64,000 nucleotides of DNA from Trujillonella endophytica (GTDB lineage: Bacteria > Actinomycetota > Actinomycetes > Mycobacteriales > Geodermatophilaceae), in assembly GCF_019799905.1 (NCBI RefSeq), contig NZ_JABGCI010000004.1:62001-126000 (forward strand). The letters are read 5' to 3'. Positions 7,712-18,582 of this stretch are shown here, piece by piece. Position numbers and translations under genes: made by a program. Each line of letters begins with the position of its first letter. Positions within the stretch are counted from its first letter, which is position 1. The notes beneath the pieces are model-generated. The model had not been told where the DNA came from. It saw only the letters and a program-made list of their open reading frames with translations, and made no database searches.

Positions 7712-8411
7712 CGCCGAAGCCGGTGACGGCCAGACGCAGCAGGACCGGCCCGGGACGCCGGAGATCGGCGACCCGTGCCGCGCTGAGCGCCTCGAGCTCG
7801 GCCACGCGGGCGGCCAGCGCCCGGGCCCCCCGCAGGCGGGCGGCGTGCAGCGCGGTCACGTTGACCCACACCTTGCGCCGCGACTCGCGCAGCAGCACCC
7901 GCGCCGCCCGGCGGTTGACGCCGACGGCCAGCCGGTCGAGCACGGTGCGGGGGCTGCCCGCGGCCTGCAGCGCGGCGTCCTCGGCGGCCACCCGCCCGGC
8001 CAGCACCTCGTCGATGCGCTCGTGGTCGCGCTCCCGGCGGGCGAGCACATCGGGGTCGGCGAACGCGGCCACGGGGATCACGCGGATCAGCGACTGCGGC
8101 AGGTCGAAGTTGATGTGCGCGTTCATCCCGAGCAGCACGTGCGCCTCGGGCCGGGTGCCGGCGCGGGTGCCGAACGCCTGCCGCCACGGCTCGGGCGCGG
8201 TGGCCGGGTCGCGGCGGTACGCGTCGAGCGCGTCGAGGTAGAGCTCGGCGAAGTCGACGTCCCAGGCGCCGACCCACTCCGGGTCCTCGAACAGCCCGCC
8301 GTCGATCGCCGCGCCGATCGCCCGCGTGGTGCGCAGGTAGGTGCCGAGGAAGAAGCGGGCCGGGTCGCCGGCCCCCTCCATGGGCGCGAGGAGCTCCTCC
8401 ATCCGCGCCAC
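7692..8411 (-). CDS. DUF5995 family protein
   Basis: About 239 residues from GTG 8411. The conserved stretch ARMEELLAPMEG-GDPARFFLGTYLRTTRAIGAAI and the central AHVLLGMNAHINFDLPQSL are typical of DUF5995, a helical family of unknown function common in actinobacteria. The frame continues upstream without an ATG/GTG/TTG; a CTG at 8435 would create a CTGA overlap with the stop of the PucR gene and add eight residues (SAPVDALV) that also look family-like. Its 3' end overlaps the convergent deaminase remnant by 20 bp. Confidence 0.75.
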   Translation of the reverse strand: MARMEELLAPMEGAGDPARFFLGTYLRTTRAIGAAIDGGLFEDPEWVGAWDVDFAELYLDALDAYRRDPATAPEPWRQAFGTRAGTRPEAHVLLGMNAHINFDLPQSLIRVIPVAAFADPDVLARRERDHERIDEVLAGRVAAEDAALQAAGSPRTVLDRLAVGVNRRAARVLLRESRRKVWVNVTALHAARLRGARALAARVAELEALSAARVADLRRPGPVLLRLAVTGFGVTLPAG

Positions 8412-8431
8412 GAGCGCGTCGACGGGCGCGC

Positions 8432-10285
8432 TCAGATCAGCGGGTCCAGACCGTCGTCGGGCGGCAGCAGCCCGGCGTCCACCGGCGGGCGGTGCGGCTG
8501 GTCCAGCCCCCGCATGCGCGCGGCATGCAGGGCGAGGAGCAGGTTCAGCCGCAGCGTCGGGTCGGTGGTGAAGGGCCCGAGCAGCCGCTCGAGCTTGCCG
8601 ATCCGGTAGCGCATCGTGTTGTAGTGGAAGTGCAGCCGGCGGGCGGACTCGGCCACGTTGAGGTTCGTCTCCAGCAGCACCCGCAGCGTCTCGCGCAGGT
8701 CGGCCGAGTCGGGGTCGGTCGCGTCGGCCAGCGCGCCGAGCACCTCGTCGACGTAGGTCCGCAGCTCGGTGCTGTCGGGGATCAGCGAGAGCAGCCGGAA
8801 GACGCCCAGCTGGTCGAAGTGCGTCACCGTCGCGGGGCCGTGGATCTCCTGGCCGACGCTCAGTGCCCGCTGCGCCTGCTGGTAGGCCTCGCCGAGGGCC
8901 GAGAGCGACCCGGCGGGGCGCCCGATGCCGGTGGCCAGCACCCGGCCCACGCGGCGCACGCGGGCGTTCACCCGGGAGGTGACCGCGGCGACCAGCGAGC
9001 TGATCTCCTCGGGGCTGCGCCCGTCCAGCGGCAGCACGGTGACGATCTCCGTGGACAGCCCGGCGACGGCCGCGCCGGCCACCTCCCCCTCGAGGGCGGA
9101 GCGCCAGCCGTCGGCCAGCCGGTCGAGGACGTCGAGCGCGCGGGTGGGGTCGGCCGTGGGGTCCGCGGCGGTCTCGGTCGCGGTCACGAGGACGACGACG
9201 GGGCCGTCCAGCCGCCAGCCGAAGGAGCGCGTCTGGGCCAGCACCCGCTCGGTGTGCCGCAGCGACCCGGCGACCAGCCGCCGGACGAGGTCGCCCTGGA
9301 AGCGCAGTTCGACCGAGTGCACGGCCTGCTGGCGGATCACCGACAGCGCGGCGACCACGGCGGCCCGCTCCAGGACGCCGCCGGCGCCCCACAGCAGCGG
9401 GCCGGTGCGGTGCACGGCGACCAGCCAGCCCTGCCGCTGGTCGCCGGCGACGATGGGCGCCACCGAGTACTCGCCGATCCCGCCGGGCAGCTGGTGGTGG
9501 CCGGGGACGAGGAGGATGCCGTCGGCCGGCGACAGGTCGGCGTCGGCGAGCACCTCGGCCGGGGTGACCACCGACTGCACGGCACGCTGGCCGGAGATCC
9601 GCCGGGCCGGGGCCATCTCGGCCATCAGGTCGTCGGCGGCGGCGTCGAGCAGCCACAACCAGTCGCTGATCTCCTCGACGTCCTCCGGAGGCCCGGCGCT
9701 GGTGACGATCTCGCGGTCCGGCCCGAGGCCGAGGACGGCGGCGCCCTCGAGGTAGGTGGCCAGCTGGTCGGTGACCTCGGCCAGGCCGCCGCCGCTGAGG
9801 GCGACGTCGATGAACTGGTCGTGCATCCGCAGGGAGAGCGCCAGGGCCTCGCCCTGCTTGGCCACGACGGCGCCCAGGACCTCGGACACGACCTCGTCCA
9901 TGCGAGAGGTGGCCGGCACCGCGAGCACGGGGAAGCCCCGCCGGTCGGCCTCGGCCAGCACCTCGGGGGGCACGGGCGCGGGCCCCTCGGTCCGGCGGTA
10001 GGCCAGCCCCGCGGTGCCCATGGAGACCAGCCGCTCCACCAGGGCGCGGCAGTTGACGACGTCCGCCGGCGGGAGGCGGGCGCCGAGGACGACGAGCACG
10101 TCCGGCCCGGCGACCGACAACGGGTCGGCGGGGTCGTCGACCACCATGTGCCGGACGAGCCGCTGCCGGCCACCGTCGCCGGCGACGACCTCGGTGCCGG
10201 TCAACCCGGGCAGCCCCAGCGCCTCGTCCAGGGTGAGCCCGGAGCGCTCCTGCCAGCTCGCGTGCTGGGGACGGACCTCGGTCAC
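8432..10285 (-). CDS. PucR-family transcriptional regulator
   Basis: A 617-residue regulator starting at GTG 10285. The N-terminal half matches the PucR purine-catabolism regulator domain (LTLDEALGLPGLTGTEVVAG, then RHMVVDDPADPLSVAGPDVLVVLGA). A GGDEF-like middle region follows. The C-terminus is the PucR helix-turn-helix at about residues 532-565 (TNLNVAESARRLHFHYNTMRYR). PucR proteins respond to nitrogen or purine/ureide status. It is divergent from a DUF2877 gene, a partner often seen beside PucR-type regulators, so that gene is the likely target. No ligand can be read from the sequence. Confidence 0.88.
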   Translation of the reverse strand: MTEVRPQHASWQERSGLTLDEALGLPGLTGTEVVAGDGGRQRLVRHMVVDDPADPLSVAGPDVLVVLGARLPPADVVNCRALVERLVSMGTAGLAYRRTEGPAPVPPEVLAEADRRGFPVLAVPATSRMDEVVSEVLGAVVAKQGEALALSLRMHDQFIDVALSGGGLAEVTDQLATYLEGAAVLGLGPDREIVTSAGPPEDVEEISDWLWLLDAAADDLMAEMAPARRISGQRAVQSVVTPAEVLADADLSPADGILLVPGHHQLPGGIGEYSVAPIVAGDQRQGWLVAVHRTGPLLWGAGGVLERAAVVAALSVIRQQAVHSVELRFQGDLVRRLVAGSLRHTERVLAQTRSFGWRLDGPVVVLVTATETAADPTADPTRALDVLDRLADGWRSALEGEVAGAAVAGLSTEIVTVLPLDGRSPEEISSLVAAVTSRVNARVRRVGRVLATGIGRPAGSLSALGEAYQQAQRALSVGQEIHGPATVTHFDQLGVFRLLSLIPDSTELRTYVDEVLGALADATDPDSADLRETLRVLLETNLNVAESARRLHFHYNTMRYRIGKLERLLGPFTTDPTLRLNLLLALHAARMRGLDQPHRPPVDAGLLPPDDGLDPLI

Positions 10286-10690
10286 CGGGTCGGCCCGAGG
10301 AAGTTCCGGGAGAGGACGTTTGGCCCACGACGGAGCCGGGTAGCTCCCTCGGCTGCGCTGACGGTACGGAGTCCTGCCGTCACCTGGCGTACCCCTCCCC
10401 TGCGATTCGTGACAGTGCGTGAGTGGTCGACCCGGCAATGTTGCTGTGGTCGCTCCACGGTTGGCGCCATTCTGTCAGGAGTCCCCGTTCGGCCTCGCCC
10501 ATTCTTGGCGACATCCGCCATATTTCGGCCCGCGACGCGCCGAATACGGTCGTGCTCCGGATCCACTTCGCCCGCTGGATGGTAAGCGGCCACCGCTCCC
10601 CCGGTGCCCCACCCCCCGACGGGCGGACGGCGCCGGGCGAGAGCACCGGTCAGGGGGAGCTCTCGACGCTCCCACGGAGAAGGGCCTCCG
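10286..10690. other. 405-bp divergent regulatory region between pucR-type and DUF2877 genes
   Basis: No credible gene lies here. Base composition is less GC-rich than the flanks around 10,490-10,560. A dyad TTCGGC (10524-10529) / GCCGAA (10539-10544) with 9-bp spacing sits in that stretch. GGAGAAGG a few bases before ATG 10691 can serve as ribosome site for the DUF2877 gene. I could not assign -35/-10 elements with confidence. Confidence 0.5.
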
Positions 10691-11686
10691 ATGCGCACCA
10701 TCGACGACATCACGCCGGCTCCCGCCGGCACGACGACCACCCGGGGCCGGGCCGCACGCGCCGGCGTGCCGACCATCCCGCTCCCCCGCGAGTCCGCGCA
10801 GGCCACGGCGCGCACGGCTCCCGTCTCCCGCGCCGCCACCGCGGTGCCGGCCTCGGCCAGCACCGGCGTGGCAGAACTGCTGCGCGGCCCCGTCCGGCCG
10901 GCGCGCGTGCTCATGAGCGTGCCCGCCGCCGTCTACCTGCAGGTCGCCACGGACCGCGGCCCCGACGTCGTCGGCGTCCTCACCAGCGACGCCGCCCGCC
11001 TCCCGCTGGGCTGCATCCTCTTCCGGCCCAGCAACGGGCGCCCGCTGGTCGCGCTGCCCGCCGGCGCTGCAGCCGAGGTCGGCGGCGGCCGCATCGTCGT
11101 CGGCGACCTCGCGGTCAGTGCCGCGGCGTGGTGGGACCCGCGGCCGAAGCTGCCCAGCCCCCGGCCGGCCCTGCTGCCCGAGGGCGTCCGCCAGCTGCGC
11201 AGCGCCCTCTACGGCGAGGGCCCGCACAGCGCCTTCAACCTGCCGGGCCTGCCCGGTGGCCCCGGGGGTCCGCTGGCGGCGCTGCGGGGTGCGGTCCGCC
11301 GCGCCGACCTCGACGCCGCCCTGCGCACCGCCACGCGGCTCATCGGTCTCGGCCCGGGGCTGACCCCGGCCGGGGACGACGTCATGGCGGGCACGATGGC
11401 CGGCCTGGTGCTCCTCGGGCACCCGGCCGCCGAGCGGTTCGCCGCCGGCGTCTACGGCCTGGCCGTGGGCCGGACCACCGAGCTGTCCCGCGCCCTGCTG
11501 CGGCACGCCGCCGCCGGGCGGGTCAGCGGCGAGTACGCCGCCGTCCTGCACGGGCTGGTCGGCGAGCGCCCGCTCGGCCCGGCCATCGCCGGGCTCATGG
11601 CCACCGGCTCCACCAGCGGCCGCGCGCTCGCCCTGGGCCTGTCCACCGCGATCGACCTGGTCGAGCGCACCACCCGCCCGCGCTGA
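10691..11686 (+). CDS. DUF2877 domain-containing protein
   Basis: A 331-residue cytoplasmic protein. An unstructured Ala/Thr/Arg-rich N-terminus of about 60 residues precedes the domain; the family signature GLGPGLTPAGDD lies at about residues 219-230, followed by MAGTMAGLVLLG. DUF2877 proteins are found next to FdrA/acyl-CoA-synthetase-like and carbamate kinase genes in ureide or purine breakdown, and often near PucR regulators; no such enzymes are present here. The ATG at 10691 has GGAGAAGG just upstream. Activity is unknown. Confidence 0.75.
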   Translation: MRTIDDITPAPAGTTTTRGRAARAGVPTIPLPRESAQATARTAPVSRAATAVPASASTGVAELLRGPVRPARVLMSVPAAVYLQVATDRGPDVVGVLTSDAARLPLGCILFRPSNGRPLVALPAGAAAEVGGGRIVVGDLAVSAAAWWDPRPKLPSPRPALLPEGVRQLRSALYGEGPHSAFNLPGLPGGPGGPLAALRGAVRRADLDAALRTATRLIGLGPGLTPAGDDVMAGTMAGLVLLGHPAAERFAAGVYGLAVGRTTELSRALLRHAAAGRVSGEYAAVLHGLVGERPLGPAIAGLMATGSTSGRALALGLSTAIDLVERTTRPR

Positions 11687-11697
11687 CCCACCTCGCC

Positions 11698-11731
11698 GCG
11701 AGCCCCCACCCCTCCCGGGGCGGGGGCTCGC
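11698..11731 (+). terminator. Hairpin terminator after the DUF2877 gene
   Basis: GCGAGCCCCC (11698-11707) pairs perfectly with GGGGGCTCGC (11722-11731). Inside, CCCC (11709-11712) pairs with GGGG (11717-11720), giving a nested stem. It starts 11 bases after the stop codon. Confidence 0.75.
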
Positions 11732-11808
11732 CTGCGTCCCGGGCCATCGACGAGGCCGGACCCGCGCGGACGTCGCCCCTCCGACCCACCCGCGCCCCAG
11801 GAGCTGAC

Positions 11809-11964
11809 ACGTCCTCCCAGGCGTACCTCGACGCCATCGAGGAGAAGACCGGCCTGACGCCCCGCCAGCTGGTCGACCAGGCCCGGGACCGGGGTCTCGC
11901 GGGCCCCGCTACCGAGGCCGGACCGGTGCTGACCTGGCTCGCGGAGGAGCACGGGCTCGGCTGA
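11809..11964 (+). pseudogene. DUF4287 fragment with an ACG in place of its start codon
   Basis: The frame reads SSQAYLDAIEEKTGLTPRQL and then LAGPATEAGPVLTWLAEEHGLG before a stop. This is the N-terminal part of DUF4287, whose members usually begin M-S-x-QAYL. Exactly where the Met is expected stands ACG (11809-11811), with AGGAG five bases upstream. No other in-frame ATG, GTG or TTG is suitably placed. Family members continue with a HGHAMAxV-like segment that is missing here. It is either a decaying gene or a short protein using a rare ACG start. Confidence 0.6.
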
Positions 11965-11990
11965 GCGCCGCCGGGAGGCCGACGGCAGGC

Positions 11991-12434
11991 TCAGCGCGCG
12001 GGCAGGAGCGGCCCGAGGGAGTCCCACTGGGAGATGCGGCAGCCGTCGGTGCGCGACAGCGCGAGGTCGACCGGCTCGCCGGCCCAGGTGCCCACGACGC
12101 GGGCGGTCTGCGGGCCGCCGTACTGCTCGGTGCAGACGGCGTCGGCGGGGAGCGGGGCGAACGGCTCGTCCAGCGTCGCCAGGTGGTCGCACGCGGCCCG
12201 CGGGTCGGGCAGGGTCCCCTGCGGGCCGCCGGTGCAGGCCAGCGTGTACTCCTGCACCGCCCTGCCGTCTCCGGGGTCGACGGTGATCGTCAGCTCGGCG
12301 GCCGCCGGGGACCCCGAGGCGCCGGCGTCGTCCCCCGGCTCGTCGGTGCCCGGTTCGTCGGCGCAGGCGGTGAGCACGGCGGCGAGGGCGAGCACGGGCA
12401 GGACCCGTCGAGTGGGGACCCTCAGATGCGGCAC
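11991..12434 (-). CDS. Lipoprotein with subtilisin-inhibitor-like (SSI) domain
   Basis: A 147-residue secreted protein. A signal peptide VLPVLALAAVLTAC ends in a lipobox, so the Cys at about residue 25 should be lipid-modified and the protein anchored outside the membrane. After a short acidic linker, the rest resembles the SSI protease-inhibitor fold: TLAC-(13)-AACDHL, then PADAVCTEQYGGPQTARVVGTW and SRTDGC, giving the four paired Cys. It starts at GTG 12434 inside the end of hisG (13-bp overlap), so it may be co-translated with it. Inhibition of an extracellular serine protease is inference. Confidence 0.75.
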   Translation of the reverse strand: MPHLRVPTRRVLPVLALAAVLTACADEPGTDEPGDDAGASGSPAAAELTITVDPGDGRAVQEYTLACTGGPQGTLPDPRAACDHLATLDEPFAPLPADAVCTEQYGGPQTARVVGTWAGEPVDLALSRTDGCRISQWDSLGPLLPAR

Positions 12435-13288
12435 GCGTGGATGCTGGTCACGAGGATCGCGCGGGCGCCGAGCTCCCAGAGCTCGTCCATCAGCCGGTTG
12501 GTGTCGGACTGGAGCACCATCGCCCGGACCGCCGACCAGCCCTCGGTCTGCAGGGGGCTCACGGTCGGCCCCTCCAGCCCGGGGGTGATCGCCGTCGCCC
12601 GGTCCAGCAGGGAGTTCGGGCAGTCGTAGTCCAGAAGCACGTACTGCCGGGCGACCAGCACGCCCTTCAGCCGGCGGCGCAGCTGGGCGACGGCGGGGCT
12701 CTCCTCGCCGCCGCCGCGGCGGACGAGCACGGCCTCGCTGGTCAGCACCGGCTCGCCGATGATGTGCAGCCCGGCCGCCCGCAGCGTCGTCCCGGTCTCC
12801 ACCACGTCGCAGACGGCGTCGGCCACGCCCAGCCGGCAGGCGGTCTCCACCGCGCCGTCGAGCTTGACCACGCCGGCGTCGATCCCGTTCTCGTCCAGGT
12901 AGCGCTGCAGCAGCACCGGGTAGGCGGTCGCGATCCGCCTGCCGGCGAGCTGCTCGAGCTTCTCGATGCCCGACTCCAGCGGGCTGGCGAAGCGGAACGA
13001 CGAGCGGCCGAAGCCCAGCGGCATGACCTCGACCGTCGAGGAGCCCGCGCCCTCGGCCGGCGCGGTCTCCAGCAGCATGTCGCGGCCGGTGATGCCGACG
13101 TCGAGCGTGCCGGAGGCGACGTAGACGGCGATGTCGCGCGGGCGCAGGTAGAAGAACTCGGTGTCGCTGTCGGGGTCGTAGACGGCGAGGTCCTTGGTGC
13201 TGCGCCGCTGCCGGTAGCCGCTCTCGGCGAGCATCTCGGCGGCCGGTTCGCTCAGGGCTCCCTTGTTGGGGACGGCGACGCGCAGCAC
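12422..13288 (-). CDS. hisG: ATP phosphoribosyltransferase (long form)
   Basis: HisG joins ATP and PRPP in the first, feedback-controlled step of histidine synthesis. The 288-residue length and C-terminal regulatory domain (ending SIHACRI) mark the hexameric long form that binds histidine itself and needs no HisZ. The N-terminus MLRVAVPNKGALSEPAAEMLAE and the segment DVGITGRDMLLE are typical. It follows hisE, but 101 bp and a palindromic repeat lie between them. The start is GTG 13288. Confidence 0.95.
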   Translation of the reverse strand: MLRVAVPNKGALSEPAAEMLAESGYRQRRSTKDLAVYDPDSDTEFFYLRPRDIAVYVASGTLDVGITGRDMLLETAPAEGAGSSTVEVMPLGFGRSSFRFASPLESGIEKLEQLAGRRIATAYPVLLQRYLDENGIDAGVVKLDGAVETACRLGVADAVCDVVETGTTLRAAGLHIIGEPVLTSEAVLVRRGGGEESPAVAQLRRRLKGVLVARQYVLLDYDCPNSLLDRATAITPGLEGPTVSPLQTEGWSAVRAMVLQSDTNRLMDELWELGARAILVTSIHACRI

Positions 13289-13317
13289 GGACTCGCTCCT
13301 ATTCGGAAGTGATGGTC

Positions 13318-13373
13318 GGCCCTCCTGCAGGGGCCCGCCGCGAGCTTGCGAGCGGTGGGGGGCAGGAGGGTCC
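13318..13373 (-). repeat. Intergenic palindromic repeat, family 2, copy A (after hisE)
   Basis: Outer arms CCCTCCTGC (13320-13328) and GCAGGAGGG (13362-13370) enclose a second dyad around CGCGAGCTTGCG (13340-13351). The core matches three other copies at 24531, 27246 and 39827. Read in the direction of hisE it has the same orientation as the other copies have to their upstream genes. It looks like an attenuator or terminator between hisE and hisG. Confidence 0.75.
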
Positions 13374-13389
13374 TTCGAGGGGTCCTGTT

Positions 13390-15471
<2,082 letters not shown>

Positions 15472-15475
<4 letters not shown>

Positions 15476-16095
15476 CGCCGGGCTCCCAGCAGCCGCTCCA
15501 CGTACTTGGCGACCACGTCGACCTCCAGGTTGACCGGGCTGCCCACGGCGCGGGTGCCCAGCGTCGTCTCGCGCAGCGTCGTCGGGATCAGGCTGACCTC
15601 GAACCACGGGTCGGCGTCGTCGACGGCGCTGACCGCGCTCACCGTCAGCGACACGCCGTCGACGGCGATCGAGCCCTTCTCGACAACGTAGGGGGCCAGC
15701 GCCGGGGGCAGGGCGATCCGCACGACCTCCCAGTGCTCCCCCGGCGTGCGGGCCCGCACCGTGCCGACGCCGTCGACGTGGCCCTGCACCAGGTGCCCGC
15801 CGAGGCGGGTCTGCATGGTGACCGCGCGCTCCAGGTTCACCGGGTCGCCGCCGGCCAGGCCGCCGAGGCTGCTGCGGCGCAGCGTCTCGGCCATGACGTC
15901 GGTGGTCCAGACGCCCGTGCCGTCGGCGTGCGGCTCGACGCCGGTGACGGTCAGGCAGACGCCGTTGACCGAGATCGAGTCGCCGAGCGCGACGCCGCCG
16001 AGCACCGTGCGGGCGCGGATGGCCAGCTGCGCGGCGTCGCTGTGCTCCGTGCGGGTGGCCAGCGTGCCGATCTCCTCGACGATGCCGGTGAACAC
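15472..16095 (-). CDS. ribE: Riboflavin synthase, alpha chain
   Basis: A 207-residue enzyme dismutating two lumazines to riboflavin. It shows the two homologous barrels of the family: the first starts [10 protein letters not shown] and contains [14 protein letters not shown]; the second starts [11 protein letters not shown] and contains [14 protein letters not shown]. It begins 2 bp after the ribD stop. The symbol ribC is also used for this gene in Bacillus-style naming. Confidence 0.95.
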
Positions 16096-16097
16096 GG

Positions 16098-17129
16098 TCA
16101 GCTCCTCCCGTCCGGGCGCAGCCGGATCTCGACGTCCTGGCCCCGTCGCGTGACGTCCGTGACCGTCAGGGACAAGGCCCCGGTGATCGAGCTGATTCCC
16201 AGGTCGCCCACGAGCGGCGCGCCGGCGCCGAGCAGCTTGGGAGCCAGGTGCAGCACCACCTCGTCGACGAGGCCCTCACGGAGGAAGGCGGCGGCCAGGG
16301 TCGGGCCGCCCTCGAGCAGCAGCCGGCGGACGTCGCGGTCGTAGAGCGCGGCGAGCAGGTCGCCGGCGGTGGCCGCGTCACTGAGCAGGGTGGACGCGGC
16401 GCCGTCGCGCAGCCTCGCCGTGGCGGGCAGCCGGCCGCGCCGGTCGACGACCACCCGCAGGGGCTGGCGGGGCGCGGTGCTCCCGTCGGGACGGCGGACG
16501 GTGAGCTGGGGGTCGTCGGCCAGCGCCGTCCCGGAGCCGATGACGACCGCGTCACACGTGGCGCGCAGCCGGTGCACCGCCTCGCGCGCGGCGTCGCCGG
16601 TGATCCATCGGCTGGTCCCGTCGGCGGCGGCGACCCGGCCGTCGAGGGTGGCCGCCGCCTTCCACACCACGAAGGGCCGGTGCTGCCGGACCGCGGTCAG
16701 CCAGGAGGCCAGCGCCCCGGCCTCGGCGGCGGGGCCCTCCATGCCGATCTCGACCTCGACACCGGCGTCGCGCAGCCGCTGCGCACCCCCGCCGGCCAGC
16801 GAGGTCGGTTCGGGGACGGCGACGACGACGCGGGTGACGCCGGCCGCCAGGAGCGCGTCGGCGCACGGACCGGTGCGGCCGGTGTGCGCGCACGGCTCGA
16901 GCGTGACGACGACGGTGCCGCCACGGGCCCGCTCCCCGGCCTCGGCCAGGGCGGCGACCTCCGCGTGGGGGCCGCCAGGCGGTGCGGTGGCGCCCTCCCC
17001 CACGGGCGTGCCGTCGGCGGCCAGGACGACCGCCCCGACCGGCGGGTTGGGGCTGGTCGTGCCCAGCACCGACTCGCCGAGCGCGAGCGCACGCGCCATC
17101 GCCATGCGCTCGGCCCAGGGAGCGGTCAC
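16098..17129 (-). CDS. ribD: Bifunctional pyrimidine deaminase/reductase
   Basis: A 343-residue enzyme carrying out deamination and ribose reduction of the pyrimidine intermediate of riboflavin synthesis. The N-terminal deaminase has the zinc ligands PHAEVAAL and [13 protein letters not shown]. The reductase half, from about residue 145, has [13 protein letters not shown] and [14 protein letters not shown]. The GTG start at 17129 overlaps the rpe stop by 4 bp. Confidence 0.95.
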   Translation of the reverse strand: MTAPWAERMAMARALALGESVLGTTSPNPPVGAVVLAADGTPVGEGATAPPGGPHAEVAALAEAGERARGGTVVVTLEPCAHTGRTGPCADALLAAGVTRVVVAVPEPTSLAGGGAQRLRDAGVEVEIGMEGPAAEAGALASWLTAVRQHRPFVVWKAAATLDGRVAAADGTSRWITGDAAREAVHRLRATCDAVVIGSGTALADDPQLTVRRPDGSTAPRQPLRVVVDRRGRLPATARLRDGAASTLLSDAATAGDLLAALYDRDVRRLLLEGGPTLAAAFLREGLVDEVVLHLAPKLLGAGAPLVGDLGISSITGALSLTVTDVTRRGQDVEIRLRPDGRS

Positions 17130-17800
17130 CCGGACAGCGCCGCGGCGGCCTGGGCGCGCAGGGCCGCGATGGCGCGGGCCGGGTCCTCGGCGCCGTAGAC
17201 GGCCGAACCCGCGACGAAGACGTCGGCGCCGGCCTCGGCCGCCTGCTCGATGGTGTCGGCGTTGATGCCGCCGTCCACCTCGACGAAGAGCTCGAGGTGG
17301 CCGGTGTCGACCAGCTCGCGGGCGCGGCGCACCTTGGGCAGCACGTCGGCGATGAAGGACTGGCCGCCGAAGCCGGGCTCCACGGTCATCACGAGCAGGG
17401 TGTCGAAGTCGCGGAGGATCTCCTCGTAGTCCTCCAGCGGCGTCGCCGGCTTGAGCGCCAGCCCGGCCAGGGCGCCGGCGGCGCGCAGGTCGCGGGCGAC
17501 GCCACGGGGGTCGCCGGTGCAGGCCTCCGCGTGCACCGTGACGTTGCGCGCGCCGAGCTCGGCGTAACCGGGCGCCCAGCGCTCCGGCGCCTCGATCATG
17601 AGGTGGCAGTCGAGCGGGATCGGGCTGACCGCCTGGATCGCCTCGACGACCGGCCGGCCCAGCGTCAGGTTGGGCACGAAGTGGGCGTCCATCACGTCGA
17701 CGTGCAGCCAGTCCGCGTCGGCGACCCGCTGCGTCTCCTCCGCCAGCCGTGCGAAGTCGGCCGAGAGCAGGCTGGGGGCGATCAGCGGGGTCCGGGGCAC
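17126..17800 (-). CDS. rpe: Ribulose-phosphate 3-epimerase
   Basis: A 224-residue TIM barrel interconverting ribulose 5-phosphate and xylulose 5-phosphate. [55 protein letters not shown] and [11 protein letters not shown] are the family blocks with the metal-binding His and Asp residues. The frame is open 23 codons upstream, but GTG 17800 is two residues from the conserved start. It heads the rpe-ribD-ribE-ribBA-ribH-hisE cluster. No FMN riboswitch was recognised upstream. Confidence 0.95.
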   Translation of the reverse strand: MPRTPLIAPSLLSADFARLAEETQRVADADWLHVDVMDAHFVPNLTLGRPVVEAIQAVSPIPLDCHLMIEAPERWAPGYAELGARNVTVHAEACTGDPRGVARDLRAAGALAGLALKPATPLEDYEEILRDFDTLLVMTVEPGFGGQSFIADVLPKVRRARELVDTGHLELFVEVDGGINADTIEQAAEAGADVFVAGSAVYGAEDPARAIAALRAQAAAALSG

Positions 17801-17884
17801 GGGAGACGAGTGTAGGCAGCGGGCGCCGTCCCCTTCCGGGCGATGCGCGCGTCCCCTGGGCGGACCCACTCGCGTGCGGCCCGG

Positions 17885-17933
17885 CGCCGGCCGGCGCGCC
17901 CGCTCGTGCCGGACGACGAGCCGCCGGCCGGCG
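17885..17933 (-). terminator. Large GC hairpin after the GNAT gene
   Basis: The 12-bp self-complementary block CGCCGGCCGGCG occurs twice, at 17885-17896 and 17922-17933, and the two can pair. Between them GCTCGT (17902-17907) pairs with ACGAGC (17916-17921). The structure lies 18 bases past the stop of the GNAT gene and ahead of rpe, so it separates the two transcripts. Confidence 0.65.
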
Positions 17934-17951
17934 GATCGGCCCGGCCGGACG

Positions 17952-18458
17952 TCAGTCGCGGTCGGGCAGGGCGATCCACTCGGCCCAGGTGAGGTCGCGG
18001 CCCACGAACCGGGGACGGCGCAGCGGCCAGTGCTCCTCGAGCCAGCGGGGGACGAACGCGTCGAGGGCGGCCTCGACCTCGGTGCCGGCGAGCCGCTCGA
18101 CGACCCACCAGGAGACCTCGGCGTCGGCGTCCCCGGCCTTCTCCGGCGGGTCGACGTAGACGCACCCCAGCATCTCGGTCTCCCCGGCGTCGAACAGCGC
18201 GTAGTTGAAGCTCTCGTGCGCCTCGATCTCCCGCTCGTGCCGGGCCAGGTCCGCCCGGTCCTCCTCCTCGGTCATCGTCGCGGGCGGCCAACCCCAGGCC
18301 TCGCCGTAGACGGCCCAGAGCCGCTCCCGGTTCGCCATCACCACCGGGAAGTCGATCGCGGTGTCGGATGCGCGGATCGGGCGCAGGTGCTGGCCGGTGG
18401 GCAGGTCGGCGCGGAGGGGGTGGACGAAGTCGCCGGGGAGCCAAGCCACGGCGGGCAC
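17952..18458 (-). CDS. GNAT-family N-acetyltransferase-like protein
   Basis: A 168-residue cytoplasmic protein starting at GTG 18458. The order of elements fits a GNAT fold: an N-terminal strand with [25 protein letters not shown], a helix rich in Glu, the strand [23 protein letters not shown] and then [23 protein letters not shown], where the acetyl-CoA loop is expected although the usual Q/RxxGxG/A is not clear. The C-terminus [10 protein letters not shown] is shared by a group of actinobacterial N-acetyltransferases. The acceptor is unknown. Confidence 0.65.
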   Translation of the reverse strand: MPAVAWLPGDFVHPLRADLPTGQHLRPIRASDTAIDFPVVMANRERLWAVYGEAWGWPPATMTEEEDRADLARHEREIEAHESFNYALFDAGETEMLGCVYVDPPEKAGDADAEVSWWVVERLAGTEVEAALDAFVPRWLEEHWPLRRPRFVGRDLTWAEWIALPDRD

Positions 18459-18582
18459 GCTAGCCGCCGGCCCGCCCGGGTCCGGTGCGGCGGGCGGTGC
18501 ACCCTGCCCGCGGGTTCGGGACGTTGCCCGCAGGATCGCGCCGGCAACGCCCTCACGGAGCCGGCAGAGTCGCGCCGCGGAG

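Noticed and set aside
13318..13373. Coding potential of the family 2 repeats, whose translations share a RELASGGG-like string
   Set aside because: The shared peptide comes from the repeat itself in whatever frame is open; the copies are intergenic, palindromic and have no consistent start or stop.
17801..17951. FMN riboswitch ahead of the riboflavin genes
   Set aside because: The conserved RFN-element blocks are absent; the structure here is a plain terminator hairpin.
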